Shown: positions 36,308 to 44,932, counted from the stretch's first letter. The stretch: 64,000 nt of DNA from Roseburia_C amylophila (GCF_025567465.1 NZ_JAOQKI010000003.1:62001-126000), one strand, 5' to 3'. Numbers and translations: made by a program. Notes: a model not told the origin generated them from the sequence alone.

Positions 36308-37186
36308 ATGGAATTAAGATTATTGCGCTATTTTTTAACAGTAGCAAAAGAACAGAGCTTTACAAAAGCAGCAGAACAATTGCATATTACCCAGCCAACG
36401 CTTTCAAGACAGATGGCGGCATTTGAAGAGGAGCTTGGAGTAACATTATTTATTCGAAGCGGGAAGAAAATTTCGCTTACTGATGAGGGAATTTTATTAA
36501 AAAGGCGTGCCCTGGAGATTCTCAATCTTGAGGAAAGGACGATTGAGGAACTGAAAGGAAAAGAAGAGGTTGTAGAGGGCACGATAACCATTGGATGTGG
36601 TGAATTTGCGGCAGTGGAGACATTGGCGAAGATATGTAAAACGTATAAAGAAAAATATCCGCTGGTTCAGATTGTATTACATACTGCAACAGCAGATGCA
36701 GTGTATGAGATGATGAACAGAGGACTTGTAGATATTGCATTATTCATGGAGCCGGTGGACACCGAAGGGTTGGATTATATCAGAATCACAGATTGTGATC
36801 ACTGGTGTGTCGGAATGCGGCCGGATGATCCACTGGCAGAAAAAGAGTTTATAAAAAAAGAAGATCTCATAGGAAAACCATTGATACTGCCAGAAAGAGT
36901 GAGTGTTCAAAGTGAACTTGCCAATTGGTTTGGAAAAGACTTTTCAAAACTTCAGATTGCTTTTACAAGTAATCTCGGAACAAATGCAGGAGTCATGGCG
37001 GCAAATGGACTGGGCTATCCAATATCAATCGAAGGTGCTGCAAAGTATTGGCGAGAGGATATTCTTGTACAGCGAAGAATTTCTCCTGAAATAACGACAA
37101 GCACAGTGATTGCCTGGCGACGGAATATCCCATATTCTTTGGCAGTCCGTAAAATGATCGAGGAGATTAATGCTTTTCAGGCATAA
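36308..37186 (+). CDS. LysR-family transcriptional regulator
   Basis: N-terminal winged HTH (MELRLLRYFLTVAKEQSFTK, then LHITQPTLSRQMAAFEEELG) and a C-terminal substrate-binding domain of periplasmic-protein type. 292 residues. I start at the ATG at 36308, the usual MELR beginning of this subgroup, not the upstream GTG at 36290. It precedes a same-strand redox gene set and is the likely regulator of it; a terminator separates them, so the targets have their own promoter. Confidence 0.9.
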   Translation: MELRLLRYFLTVAKEQSFTKAAEQLHITQPTLSRQMAAFEEELGVTLFIRSGKKISLTDEGILLKRRALEILNLEERTIEELKGKEEVVEGTITIGCGEFAAVETLAKICKTYKEKYPLVQIVLHTATADAVYEMMNRGLVDIALFMEPVDTEGLDYIRITDCDHWCVGMRPDDPLAEKEFIKKEDLIGKPLILPERVSVQSELANWFGKDFSKLQIAFTSNLGTNAGVMAANGLGYPISIEGAAKYWREDILVQRRISPEITTSTVIAWRRNIPYSLAVRKMIEEINAFQA

Positions 37187-37232
37187 AACAAAATTCAATA
37201 TAAGCATTAGACATAATGAAGCGATAGAGCTT

Positions 37233-37280
37233 AAAATAGATGTGTAAGATGAATGTAAATCTTATACATCTATTTTTTTT
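37233..37280 (+). terminator. Rho-independent terminator after lysR
   Basis: AAAATAGATGTGTAAGAT pairs with the complement ending in ATCTATTTT (one G-U), with a short loop and a run of eight T. Confidence 0.85.
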
Positions 37281-37313
37281 GTGAAAAATACGTATAGAAA
37301 GGGGCTTTTTATT

Positions 37314-37784
37314 ATGAGTAAAAAATTAGTGGCATTTTTCAGTGCAAGCGGAACGACAAAAAAAGTAGCAGAGATGATTGCAGAGGAAGTAAAAGCGGAT
37401 TTGTTTGAGATTGAGCCGAAAGTTCCATATACAAAGCCTGATCTTGACTGGATGAATAAAAAATCCAGAAGCAGTGTGGAAATGAGTGATAAAAAATATA
37501 GACCGGCGATTATGAAAAAAGAGATGGATATGAGTTCTTATGACGAGATCCTTCTGGGATTCCCAATCTGGTGGTATGTTGCGCCGACAATCATCAATAC
37601 ATTTTTAGAAGCTTACGATTTCAGTGGTAAAAAGATTGTGCTTTTTGCAACATCCGGAGGAAGTGGATTTGGAAACACTGTGAAAGAATTGCAGTCATCT
37701 GCACCAGACGCAGTTATTACAGAAGGCAGACTGTTAAATTGCGGAACGAAACAGGAAATCAGTGAATGGGTAAACTCTTTATAA
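37314..37784 (+). CDS. Flavodoxin
   Basis: Small FMN electron carrier of 156 residues. The phosphate loop is FFSASGTTKKVAE (9-21), and the isoalloxazine loops are FPIWWYVAPTIINTF and ATSGGSGFGNT. Likely an electron donor to one of the neighbouring reductases. The ATG at 37314 follows AAAGGGG; the upstream GTG frame is inside the lysR terminator. First gene of a four-gene same-strand set. Confidence 0.9.
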   Translation: MSKKLVAFFSASGTTKKVAEMIAEEVKADLFEIEPKVPYTKPDLDWMNKKSRSSVEMSDKKYRPAIMKKEMDMSSYDEILLGFPIWWYVAPTIINTFLEAYDFSGKKIVLFATSGGSGFGNTVKELQSSAPDAVITEGRLLNCGTKQEISEWVNSL

Positions 37785-37812
37785 ATAACAGCGTTATGGA
37801 GGTATACAGAAT

Positions 37813-38580
37813 ATGGAAAAAATAGTACAGACAGCAGGAAGAAATACACTTGGTGAATTCGCACCGGAATTTGCACATTTTAACGATGATGTACTTTTCG
37901 GCGAAAACTGGAATAACCAGGATATCGATGTAAAAACAAGAAGTATTATCACAGTGGTTGCTCTGATGGCTTCCGGAATTACGGATTCTTCTTTAAAATA
38001 TCATCTTCAAAATGCAAAAAATCATGGTGTGACACAAAAAGAGATTGCTGCAGTGATCACACATGCCGCATTCTATGCAGGTTGGCCAAAAGCATGGGCT
38101 GTTTTCAATCTTGCAAAGGAAGTGTGGGAGGCAGGTGAAGGAGATTTGCCATACGAAGATGAAGCAATGCGTGCACATGCAAAAGAGATGGTATTTCCAA
38201 TTGGTGCACCAAACGATGGCTTCGCACAGTATTTTTCCGGTAGAAGTTTTCTTGCACCGATCTCTACTTCTCAGGTTGGAATTTTTAATGTGACATTTGA
38301 ACCTGGATGCAGAAATAACTGGCACATTCATCATGCAAAAAGTGGAGGCGGACAGATTCTGGTATGTGTTGCCGGAAGAGGATATTATCAGGAAGAAGGT
38401 AAAGAAGCTGTAGAAATGAAGCCAGGTGACTGCATCAATATTCCGGCAGAAGTGAAACACTGGCATGGCGCCGCACCGGATGAATGGTTTTCACATCTGG
38501 CAATAGAAGTTCCGGGCGAAAATGGTTCCAATGAATGGCTTGAACCGGTAAGTGATGAAGAATATGGGAAATTACAATAG
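37813..38580 (+). CDS. Carboxymuconolactone decarboxylase-like / cupin fusion
   Basis: The N-terminal ~100 residues form a CMD/AhpD-like helical domain (RSIITVVALMASG, THAAFYAGWPKAW). The usual catalytic CxxC of AhpD is absent. The C-terminal ~130 residues form a cupin (NNWHIHHAKSGGGQILVCVAGRG, KPGDCINIPAEVKHWHGA) with metal-binding His residues. The CMD-cupin combination is widespread next to flavodoxins and aldo/keto reductases in gut Firmicutes. Substrate unknown; small aromatic or quinone-like molecules are possible. Confidence 0.85.
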   Translation: MEKIVQTAGRNTLGEFAPEFAHFNDDVLFGENWNNQDIDVKTRSIITVVALMASGITDSSLKYHLQNAKNHGVTQKEIAAVITHAAFYAGWPKAWAVFNLAKEVWEAGEGDLPYEDEAMRAHAKEMVFPIGAPNDGFAQYFSGRSFLAPISTSQVGIFNVTFEPGCRNNWHIHHAKSGGGQILVCVAGRGYYQEEGKEAVEMKPGDCINIPAEVKHWHGAAPDEWFSHLAIEVPGENGSNEWLEPVSDEEYGKLQ

Positions 38581-38593
38581 GAAGGTGAATGAA

Positions 38594-39457
38594 ATGTTTG
38601 ATAATAGTATTGTATTGAATAATGGAGTGAAAATTCCACAGCTTGGACTTGGAACCTGGTTTATTGATGATGATAAGGTTGCTGACGCTGTAAAAGCAGC
38701 AGTAGAGATTGGATATAGACATATTGATACTGCACAGGCATATGGCAATGAGCGTGGCGTTGGTGAAGGAGTAAGAACCTGTGGTATTCCACGTGAGGAG
38801 TTGTTTGTTGTATCAAAGGTTGCCGCAGAGCATAAGACATACGAAGAAGCGATGGCAGGAATCAATGAGACGATTGAAAAGATGGGACTGGATTATCTTG
38901 ATATGATGATTATTCACAGTCCGCAGCCGTGGGCGAAGGTTAATCAGTGCGAAGACAGATATGTAGAGGGAAATCGAGCAGCATGGAAAGCTCTTGAGGA
39001 TGCTTATAAGGCAGGAAAACTTAAGGCAATTGGAATTTCCAATTTTCTGATTGAAGATATTGCAAGTCTTCTTGAAACAGCAAAGATTAAGCCAATGGTA
39101 AATCAGATTCTTCTCCACATCAGTAATACGCCGATAGAGTTAGTAGAATATTGCCAGAAGAATAATATTGCTGTAGAAGCATACTCGCCAATTGCGCATG
39201 GTGAAATATTAAATCAACTGGAGATAACCACGATTGCAAAGAAGTATGGTGTGACTGTTCCACAGCTCTGCATTAGATATACGCTTCAACTTGGTGCAAT
39301 TTCTCTGCCAAAAACAGGGAATCCTGAACATATGAAGAGTAATGCCCAACTAGATTTTGAAATTAGTGCTGAAGACATGGAACTGTTAAAGAATTTTAAG
39401 AAAATTAAGAGCTATGGTGACAGTGGAGTTTTCCCTGTTTATGGTGGAAAGATGTAA
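38594..39457 (+). CDS. Aldo/keto reductase
   Basis: NADPH-dependent carbonyl reductase, TIM barrel, 287 residues. The catalytic tetrad is visible: Asp and Tyr in HIDTAQAYGNE, Lys in VVSKVAA, His in MIIHSPQPW. GISNF and LPKTGNPEH are conserved cofactor segments. The ATG at 38594 follows AGGTGA; an ORF extension into the upstream gene is not needed. Third gene of the redox set. Confidence 0.9.
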   Translation: MFDNSIVLNNGVKIPQLGLGTWFIDDDKVADAVKAAVEIGYRHIDTAQAYGNERGVGEGVRTCGIPREELFVVSKVAAEHKTYEEAMAGINETIEKMGLDYLDMMIIHSPQPWAKVNQCEDRYVEGNRAAWKALEDAYKAGKLKAIGISNFLIEDIASLLETAKIKPMVNQILLHISNTPIELVEYCQKNNIAVEAYSPIAHGEILNQLEITTIAKKYGVTVPQLCIRYTLQLGAISLPKTGNPEHMKSNAQLDFEISAEDMELLKNFKKIKSYGDSGVFPVYGGKM

Positions 39458-39531
39458 CTACAAAAGAAATATACAGTAGCATTAGTAAATGATAGAAATT
39501 GTTATAAATAATGTGAAGAATGGAGAGCAGT

Positions 39532-40206
39532 ATGAAGAAACCATATATTATCTGTCATATGATGATTTCTATAGATGGAAGAATTGACTGTGCCATGACA
39601 TCGAAACTTCCTGGAGTTGATGACTATTACACGACATTGGATGAAATCAATGTACCAACCACAGTCAGCGGCAGGGTGAGGGCGGAGCTGGAAATGGCAG
39701 AGTCGGGCGAATTCCATGCCAAAAATACAGAAAGCTATGGAAAAGAAGGCTTTTCCAAGAAAGCAGATGCCACAGGCTATGAAGTTATAATAGATACAAA
39801 TGGAAAGCTTCTCTGGCCAGATGCATCTGGCATGGCAAAGCCGTATCTGATTGTAACCAGCGAAAAGGTATCTAAGGAATATTTGGATTATCTCGATGGG
39901 CAGAATATTTCATGGATTGCCTGTGGAAAGGAGCATGTAGATCTGGCTCGTGCAGTGGAAATTCTTGCAGAAAAATTTGGTGTGGAGCGTATGGGTATTG
40001 TTGGTGGACCGAAGATCAATACTGCATTTCTGGAAGCAGGATTGCTTGATGAAATCAGCCTGTTAGTCGGAGCCGGAATTGACGGCAGAGGCGGTATGCC
40101 GTCAGTGTTTGACGGACTTGCGATGGAGCATGATGTGACAAGGTTAAAATTAATTGATGTGAAGAAATTTGATAGTGATGCGGTGCAGATACGGTATCAG
40201 TGTTAA
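39532..40206 (+). CDS. RibD C-terminal / DHFR-like reductase
   Basis: Dihydrofolate-reductase-fold protein of the RibD-C group (ICHMMISIDGRIDCAM at the N-terminus, MGIVGGPKINTAFLEAGLLDEI near the C-terminus). NADPH-dependent reduction of a pterin- or riboflavin-precursor-like molecule is the family expectation. No deaminase domain and no other rib genes are nearby, so a role in riboflavin synthesis is unlikely. ATG at 39532 with GGAGA upstream; last gene of the LysR-associated set. Confidence 0.83.
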   Translation: MKKPYIICHMMISIDGRIDCAMTSKLPGVDDYYTTLDEINVPTTVSGRVRAELEMAESGEFHAKNTESYGKEGFSKKADATGYEVIIDTNGKLLWPDASGMAKPYLIVTSEKVSKEYLDYLDGQNISWIACGKEHVDLARAVEILAEKFGVERMGIVGGPKINTAFLEAGLLDEISLLVGAGIDGRGGMPSVFDGLAMEHDVTRLKLIDVKKFDSDAVQIRYQC

Positions 40207-40331
40207 AAAGTTGATTTTTTCTGCCATAAGTTGGTCAGAAGTGTAATGCAGAAAAGCAGGTGTGTGGCGATTGTCATGTATCTGCTATTCTTTTTACAAC
40301 GAAATAGGCTGTATTTATCCTAAAATTTGTG

Positions 40332-40343
40332 TATACTATAGTA
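40332..40343 (+). promoter_or_regulatory. -10 and palindromic operator of the Phd/Doc pair
   Basis: TATACT (40332-40337) overlaps the perfect palindrome TACTATAGTA (40334-40343), 22 nt before the antitoxin start. Antitoxins of this family repress their own promoter from such sites. Confidence 0.5.
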
Positions 40344-40365
40344 AACAAATTACGGAGGTGATCAA

Positions 40366-40608
40366 ATGACTATAGATACAAAAACAATGGTGTCTATTTC
40401 AGACGCTAACCAGAATTTTTCTAAAGTAGCAAGATTAGTGGACGAATGTGGTTCAGCAGTGATTTTGAAGAATAATGTACCAAGATATCTTGTTATAGAC
40501 TTTAGTAAAGCAGATAAGGATTTTACTGCATCTGATGAAGATGTGTTAAGTATTTCAAAGCAGCTCATGGAGCAGAATAAAGAAGCATATGAGGTACTAG
40601 CTAAATGA
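40366..40608 (+). CDS. Phd/YefM-family antitoxin
   Basis: 80 residues. The N-terminal DNA-binding fold reads MVSISDANQNFSKVARLVDECG and the strand AVILKNNVPRYLVID; the C-terminus should wrap the toxin. The GGAGG site is well placed. The stop codon overlaps the toxin start (ATGA). Type II toxin-antitoxin module; it would neutralise the downstream Fic/Doc protein and autoregulate. Confidence 0.88.
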   Translation: MTIDTKTMVSISDANQNFSKVARLVDECGSAVILKNNVPRYLVIDFSKADKDFTASDEDVLSISKQLMEQNKEAYEVLAK

Positions 40609-40916
40609 AAAAACTGAGCAAAAAGCAGATTCTTATGCTTCATACTCAATTGATTCAGCAGACTGGTGGAAGCGATGGAGTCAGAGATTACAATTTATTG
40701 GACTCTGCATTAGAAAATCCTTTTCAGTCTTTTGGAGGGGAGGAATTGTATCCTACAATTCAAGCAAAAGCCGCGAGATTAGGGTATGGGTTGATAAAAA
40801 ATCATTGCATGATAGATGGAAATAAAAGGATTGGAACTCATGCAATGTTGGTTTTTCTTGCTTTAAAGCATGAATCCCAGCGTATACCAATGAATGAGTT
40901 TGTTTCATATCTTTAA
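40605..40916 (+). CDS. Doc-like toxin, short and with an altered Fic motif
   Basis: Fic/Doc fold. The family landmarks LLDSALENPFQSFGGEELYP and AKAARLGYGLIKNH are intact. The catalytic motif H-x-F-x-D/A-G-N-K-R reads HCMIDGNKR at 67-75, so the conserved Phe is Met. The chain ends at 103 residues, while Doc proteins of this group have about 125-135; the last helices are missing. A TNE-like continuation can be glimpsed in another frame just after 40880, which suggests a frameshift. It may be weak or dead. Doc toxins phosphorylate EF-Tu. Confidence 0.8.
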   Translation: MKKLSKKQILMLHTQLIQQTGGSDGVRDYNLLDSALENPFQSFGGEELYPTIQAKAARLGYGLIKNHCMIDGNKRIGTHAMLVFLALKHESQRIPMNEFVSYL

Positions 40917-40940
40917 TAGTGCAGACATGACTAAAAGACA

Positions 40941-40974
40941 GGGCAGTGAACCAATAATGGTTTGCTGCCCTTTT
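40941..40974 (+). terminator. Rho-independent terminator after the toxin
   Basis: GGGCAGTGAACCA pairs with TGGTTTGCTGCCC around ATAA, then TTTT. The T run overlaps the first repeat of the LytTR site. Confidence 0.8.
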
Positions 40975-41001
40975 CACAACAAAAAAAGGTCATTTCACAA
41001 C
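40973..41001 (+). promoter_or_regulatory. Predicted LytTR-regulator binding site 1
   Basis: Two identical 9-mers TTCACAACA at 40973-40981 and 40993-41001, 11 nt apart, about two helical turns between starts. LytTR regulators (AgrA, ComE type) bind paired ~9-bp direct repeats with such spacing. The site lies 31 nt before a TATAAT (41033-41038) that lacks a good -35, as expected for an activated promoter. A second site with the same 9-mers is at 43213. Confidence 0.7.
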
Positions 41002-41032
41002 ATTCCAGATAGATATTGCATGAATTTATCCG

Positions 41033-41038
41033 ATATAA
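41033..41038 (+). promoter_or_regulatory. -10 element of the LytTR regulator gene
   Basis: TATAAT 36 nt before the ATG; the -35 region has no TTGACA-like hexamer. Confidence 0.6.
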
Positions 41039-41073
41039 TAGCTATAAATATATGTAAGCAAGGAAGTGACAAT

Positions 41074-41787
41074 ATGCGAATTGCTATCTGCGATGATGAA
41101 GTATCTATGGTTCAGATATTGGAAGAAAAAATAAAAAAGTTATTGCCGGATGCGGTTATAGATAAATATTTATCGGGTGATGAACTGATCGCAAGTGGCA
41201 GTAAGCCGGATATTCTTTTTCTGGATATTCAGATGCCGGGAATGGATGGGATGGAAACGGCAAAGGTACTTCGTCAGAACAATGAGGATATGATACTCAT
41301 TTTTGTGACAGCAGCAGAGGAGTATGTTTTTCAGGCATTTGATGTCGGAGCATTTCATTATCTGGTTAAGCCATTTTCCGATGAGAAATTTAAAGAGGTT
41401 GTGACAAAGGCAGTCCATAACATAAAAAGGAGTTCCAGACTTGAAAAAGACGAAAAATATATCATGGTACAGACCGCCGGAAGTCATATAAAAATTTTTC
41501 TGCGTGATATTGTGTATGCCGAGGTGTATAACCGGAAAGTTATTATCCATACACGAAGTACGGATATTGAATACTATGGTAAATTACAGGAATTAAGTGA
41601 TATGGCAGGAACAGATTTTTTCCGAACACACAGAGCCTATCTTGTACATTTTAAATATGTAGAAAAATATGATGCAACTTGTGTAACTATGAAAAATGGA
41701 ACTGCATTGATTGCAAAAAAGAATTATCCGGAGTTTGTGAAGCAATATCTGAAATATAACCAGAGGAAAGGAAATGAAGTCAGATGA
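41074..41787 (+). CDS. LytTR-family response regulator
   Basis: AgrA/LytR-type regulator of 237 residues. Receiver with MRIAICDDE, Asp51 in ILFLDIQMPGMDG and LVKPF. The LytTR DNA-binding domain covers about 135-235 (YIMVQTAGSHIKIFLRDIVY, FFRTHRAYLVHFKYV). The ATG at 41074 follows AAGGAAG; longer in-frame starts run back through the binding site. It overlaps the kinase gene by 4 nt. It probably controls itself and the operon beginning at 43355 through the two TTCACAACA pairs. Confidence 0.93.
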   Translation: MRIAICDDEVSMVQILEEKIKKLLPDAVIDKYLSGDELIASGSKPDILFLDIQMPGMDGMETAKVLRQNNEDMILIFVTAAEEYVFQAFDVGAFHYLVKPFSDEKFKEVVTKAVHNIKRSSRLEKDEKYIMVQTAGSHIKIFLRDIVYAEVYNRKVIIHTRSTDIEYYGKLQELSDMAGTDFFRTHRAYLVHFKYVEKYDATCVTMKNGTALIAKKNYPEFVKQYLKYNQRKGNEVR

Positions 41788-43154
41788 GTTTAGTGGAAAG
41801 ATGTTGGATGATCACATCGAAGTTTTCTGTTATTGCAATTTTGATTATTACAGGAATCTGTTTTGGTGTTTTTGTATATCCATATATGAAAAAGAAAAGG
41901 GAAACTGCTCTGGTCAGTATTGTTTATATTGGAATTATGTTTGTGCTGTATCTGATACCGCAGCAGATTGGCAATTTTTCTGCATATATGCTGGGAGTTG
42001 TGGCTGCATTTCTTGTGATGTATGTACAGGACAGAAGAAACATTTATCAGAAAATATTTCTTGCAGTGACATTTTTTTCTATCCGTTGGCTTGCGGTTGC
42101 AATGGCAGGCAGAATGGATGATTTTATCACAAAAGCTCTGGTTTTTGGAAATACGATTGCAGGAAGACAATGGCTGCAATATGTACTTTATGCTGGAACG
42201 AGAATTCTGGATATTGTGCTTTGTATCGTTTTCCTTGCAGTTGCAATCGGTCTGATCAATAAAGCATATGTATACAAAAATGATGAAATGAGCGTCAAAG
42301 AGCAGGTAATGCTTATCATACCTTCTCTCGTGGGAGTTACAGGGTATGGCATTCTACAATATTATCTGAATATTTATGAAAAAGATACAGGAAAGAGCCT
42401 GACAGATACCTATGGATTTTATGGAGCTTTAAGCTTCGTGCATTATTTTATCTCTATCATAGCAATTCTTGTTATGACTACGATGTTTCAAAACTGGAAG
42501 GTGGCACAGGAAGAACAGACAGGGCAGGAGCTGGTATTAAATCAGGTCAGTGACATGAAAAAGCATATCGGGGAAGTGGAAAAGCTGTATCAGGATATCC
42601 GCAGCCTGCGTCATGACATGGGGAATCATATACAGATGCTGGAACATCTTGTGGCAGAGAATCATATGGATGATGCAGCAGAATATATGGAGCATTTGAA
42701 AAAGGAGTGGAATGAAATATCTCCTGAGATAAAAACTGGGAGTCCTGTCATTGATGTGATTCTGATGGAAAAGTTAAGAGAAGCAAAGGAAAAGCAGATT
42801 CGTTTTATATCAGATTTTCATTATCCGGGGGATACGAAATTAAATGCATTTGATTTAAGCGTGATCTTAAACAATGCACTGAATAATTGCATGGAAAATG
42901 TAAGTGGAGAAAATCCTTATATCAGTCTCTCTTCTTTTCGGAAAAACAGTATTTTTATGATAACCATAAAGAACAGATATGAGGGAGAGTTAAATTATAA
43001 GGACAGTGATCTGCCGGAAACAACGAAATCCGGGAAGGAGCATGGAATTGGACTGCATAATATCCGGAGGGTTGCAAGGATGTATATGGGAGATATATCT
43101 TTAGAGCAGGAGAATCAGGAAGTGGTTCTAAGTATTATGTTACAGGTAGAATAA
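41784..43154 (+). CDS. GHKL-type sensor histidine kinase (AgrC-like)
   Basis: Polytopic N-terminal sensor with about six membrane helices over residues 1-235, then a short coiled linker. The H-box is SLRHDMGNHIQMLEH and the GHKL ATPase has NNALNNCMENV and EHGIGLHNIRR. 456 residues. This is the AgrC/ComD architecture, used to sense peptides, but no AgrB/AgrD-like pheromone genes are seen nearby, so the ligand is open. A start at 41808 is also possible. Confidence 0.9.
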   Translation: MSLVERCWMITSKFSVIAILIITGICFGVFVYPYMKKKRETALVSIVYIGIMFVLYLIPQQIGNFSAYMLGVVAAFLVMYVQDRRNIYQKIFLAVTFFSIRWLAVAMAGRMDDFITKALVFGNTIAGRQWLQYVLYAGTRILDIVLCIVFLAVAIGLINKAYVYKNDEMSVKEQVMLIIPSLVGVTGYGILQYYLNIYEKDTGKSLTDTYGFYGALSFVHYFISIIAILVMTTMFQNWKVAQEEQTGQELVLNQVSDMKKHIGEVEKLYQDIRSLRHDMGNHIQMLEHLVAENHMDDAAEYMEHLKKEWNEISPEIKTGSPVIDVILMEKLREAKEKQIRFISDFHYPGDTKLNAFDLSVILNNALNNCMENVSGENPYISLSSFRKNSIFMITIKNRYEGELNYKDSDLPETTKSGKEHGIGLHNIRRVARMYMGDISLEQENQEVVLSIMLQVE

Positions 43155-43157
43155 GGA

Positions 43158-43206
43158 CAAAAAGCACTAAGTAATCTGTGAAACATCAGAATATTTAGTG
43201 TTTTTT
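43158..43206 (+). terminator. Rho-independent terminator after the GHKL kinase
   Basis: AAAAGCACTAA pairs with TTAGTGTTTTT (one G-U), 24-nt loop, T run. Confidence 0.65.
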
Positions 43207-43212
43207 ATTTGC

Positions 43213-43242
43213 TTCACAACAAAAAAAGGGCGGTTCACAACA
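43213..43242 (+). promoter_or_regulatory. Predicted LytTR-regulator binding site 2
   Basis: TTCACAACA at 43213-43221 and 43234-43242, 12 nt apart. The repeats equal those of site 1 and the A-rich start of the spacer is also shared. It lies 113 nt before the FlxA-like gene and just after the kinase terminator, so the next operon has its own regulated promoter; I cannot pick the -10 with confidence. Confidence 0.7.
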
Positions 43243-43354
43243 TCGCTGTTTATTGTAAAGAAAGATATGCCGAAAGAATCAGTAAAGAGAAATCATGTTG
43301 TACAGATTTTTAAGGAAACGGATTTCAGAATTTAAGCTCAAGGAGGACAATACG

Positions 43355-44155
43355 ATGAGGATCAATGGATTTAGTGGGACAAATACGCAGACAGGAACAA
43401 TGGGAATGACACAGGGGAATGATTCTGTAAGTAAAAATATTCAGAATCAGATTGCAAATGCACAGCAGAAGCTACAGGATTTATCATCGAATGAAGAAAT
43501 GTCATTAGAGGATAAGATGAAAAAGCGTCAGGAGATACAGCAGGAGATTAACAATCTCAATCAGCAGTTAAGACAGCACCAGATCGAGCAGAGAAAGGAA
43601 CAGCAGAGTAAAAATTCGTCATCTATGGATGATATGGTGGCTGGAACAAGTAACACTTCTAAAAAGAAAAACACCGGATTGTCACAGGCAAGTATGCAGG
43701 CGATGATCTCCGCAGATTCTTCCATGAAACAGGCAAAGGTGCAGGGAAGTATGGCAACACAGATACAGGGACGTGCCAGTGTGCTTGAATCTGAAATCAA
43801 ACAGGATGCCGGAAAAGGAAATACTGAGAAGAAGGAAGAAGAACTGGCAGAGTTGCAGGCAAAGGCACAGTCTGCGACAGCAGCACAGATGTCTATACTT
43901 GCAGATGCAAATAAATCAGTAGAAGAAGCTGCAAAAGCGGAGAACAGCAATACAGAAGACACTGCAACAAAGAACAATACTGATAAATCCGAGAAAACAC
44001 AGGAATCTGCGGGGACTGTGGCAGAGGAGACAGACAGCGTAAAGAATACGGATATCAAAGGGGAAACACAGGTGACAGTAGAAACACCGACTCTGGAAAA
44101 TGCACAGAATGCAACACAGCAGGCAGTGTATACACCGATTGATATTCGTTTATAG
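43355..44155 (+). CDS. FlxA-like coiled-coil protein
   Basis: 266 residues, no signal peptide. The N-terminus is Gly/Thr/Asn-rich (INGFSGTNTQTGTMG). Residues about 25-90 form a coiled coil with NQIANAQQKLQDLSS and EINNLNQQLRQHQIEQR, resembling the FlxA-like family (in E. coli a gene of the flagellar regulon). The middle is Ala/Gln-rich helical, the C-terminal third Thr/Glu/Asn-rich. It ends YTPIDIRL. The ATG at 43355 follows AAGGAGG; the longer frame from 43295 lacks a site. First gene of the LytTR-controlled operon. Role unknown. Confidence 0.8.
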   Translation: MRINGFSGTNTQTGTMGMTQGNDSVSKNIQNQIANAQQKLQDLSSNEEMSLEDKMKKRQEIQQEINNLNQQLRQHQIEQRKEQQSKNSSSMDDMVAGTSNTSKKKNTGLSQASMQAMISADSSMKQAKVQGSMATQIQGRASVLESEIKQDAGKGNTEKKEEELAELQAKAQSATAAQMSILADANKSVEEAAKAENSNTEDTATKNNTDKSEKTQESAGTVAEETDSVKNTDIKGETQVTVETPTLENAQNATQQAVYTPIDIRL

Positions 44156-44176
44156 TTGGTAAAGGAGAATGGTATT

Positions 44177-44932
44177 ATGTCAGAGATTAAGAGTTTTAGT
44201 GATTACACAAGTAAATATAACAGCAATGTAGATTATTCCGCATTATTTGGAGGAACTTCTGACAGTTCATCCGTAGGAAACACCAATATGCTTTCTGATT
44301 ATGCTGCGATTAAAAACGGAAGCTATGGAAAACTTATGAAAGCATATTATGCAAAGCAGGATGCAGAAAAATTATCGGGGAAAGGCGATACTTCACAGAA
44401 GCTTACACTGATGAAAACAAGTGCGGATTCCCTGAAAAAATCAGCAGATGCACTAAACGATGCGTCACTCTGGGAAAAAAAGAAAATAAAAAAGAAGGAT
44501 GAAAAGACCGGGGAAGAAACAGAGGTAGAGGATTATGACTGGGATGCAATTACCAAAAAAGTGAAATCTTTTATTGATGATTATAATGATGTTGTTAAGG
44601 AGGCAGGAGAATCCAATACAAAAGATGTCCTTAGAAATGCTTCATGGATGACAGGCATGACAGACAAAACCAGTCATTTACTTTCTAAAATAGGTATTAC
44701 CATAGGAAAGGGGAATAAGCTGGAGCTGGATGAAGATGAATTGAAGAAAGCAGATATCAGTTCATTGAAAACGGTTTTTACAGGTTACAATTCCTTTGCA
44801 GGCAAAACAGCTCAGAAAGCAACTGGTATATCAAATGCTGCGAACCGCGCAAGTGCGACTTATACAAACAATGGTACATATTCGAAAAAGGATTCCTCTC
44901 TAACGTCAAGTAAGATAGATAAGGAAGTATAG
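44177..44932 (+). CDS. FliD-C-like protein of the LytTR operon
   Basis: 251 residues, no signal peptide. The part from about residue 70 resembles the C-terminal region of the flagellar cap protein FliD: KSFIDDYNDVVKEAG, LLSKIGITI, LELDEDELKKAD and FAGKTAQKATGI. The N-terminal 60 residues are Ser/Tyr/Asn-rich. A homologous protein is encoded at 58826-59488. The ATG at 44177 has AAAGGAG. It lacks the FliD N-terminal domain, so it is not a normal cap. Possible filament- or surface-associated protein; this is inference. Confidence 0.72.
   Translation: MSEIKSFSDYTSKYNSNVDYSALFGGTSDSSSVGNTNMLSDYAAIKNGSYGKLMKAYYAKQDAEKLSGKGDTSQKLTLMKTSADSLKKSADALNDASLWEKKKIKKKDEKTGEETEVEDYDWDAITKKVKSFIDDYNDVVKEAGESNTKDVLRNASWMTGMTDKTSHLLSKIGITIGKGNKLELDEDELKKADISSLKTVFTGYNSFAGKTAQKATGISNAANRASATYTNNGTYSKKDSSLTSSKIDKEV

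Noticed and set aside
41774..42121. 115-codon frame starting at 41774 across the LytTR regulator/kinase junction
   Set aside because: It is out of frame within the GHKL kinase, Cys/Tyr-rich and without family resemblance; the kinase frame explains the DNA.
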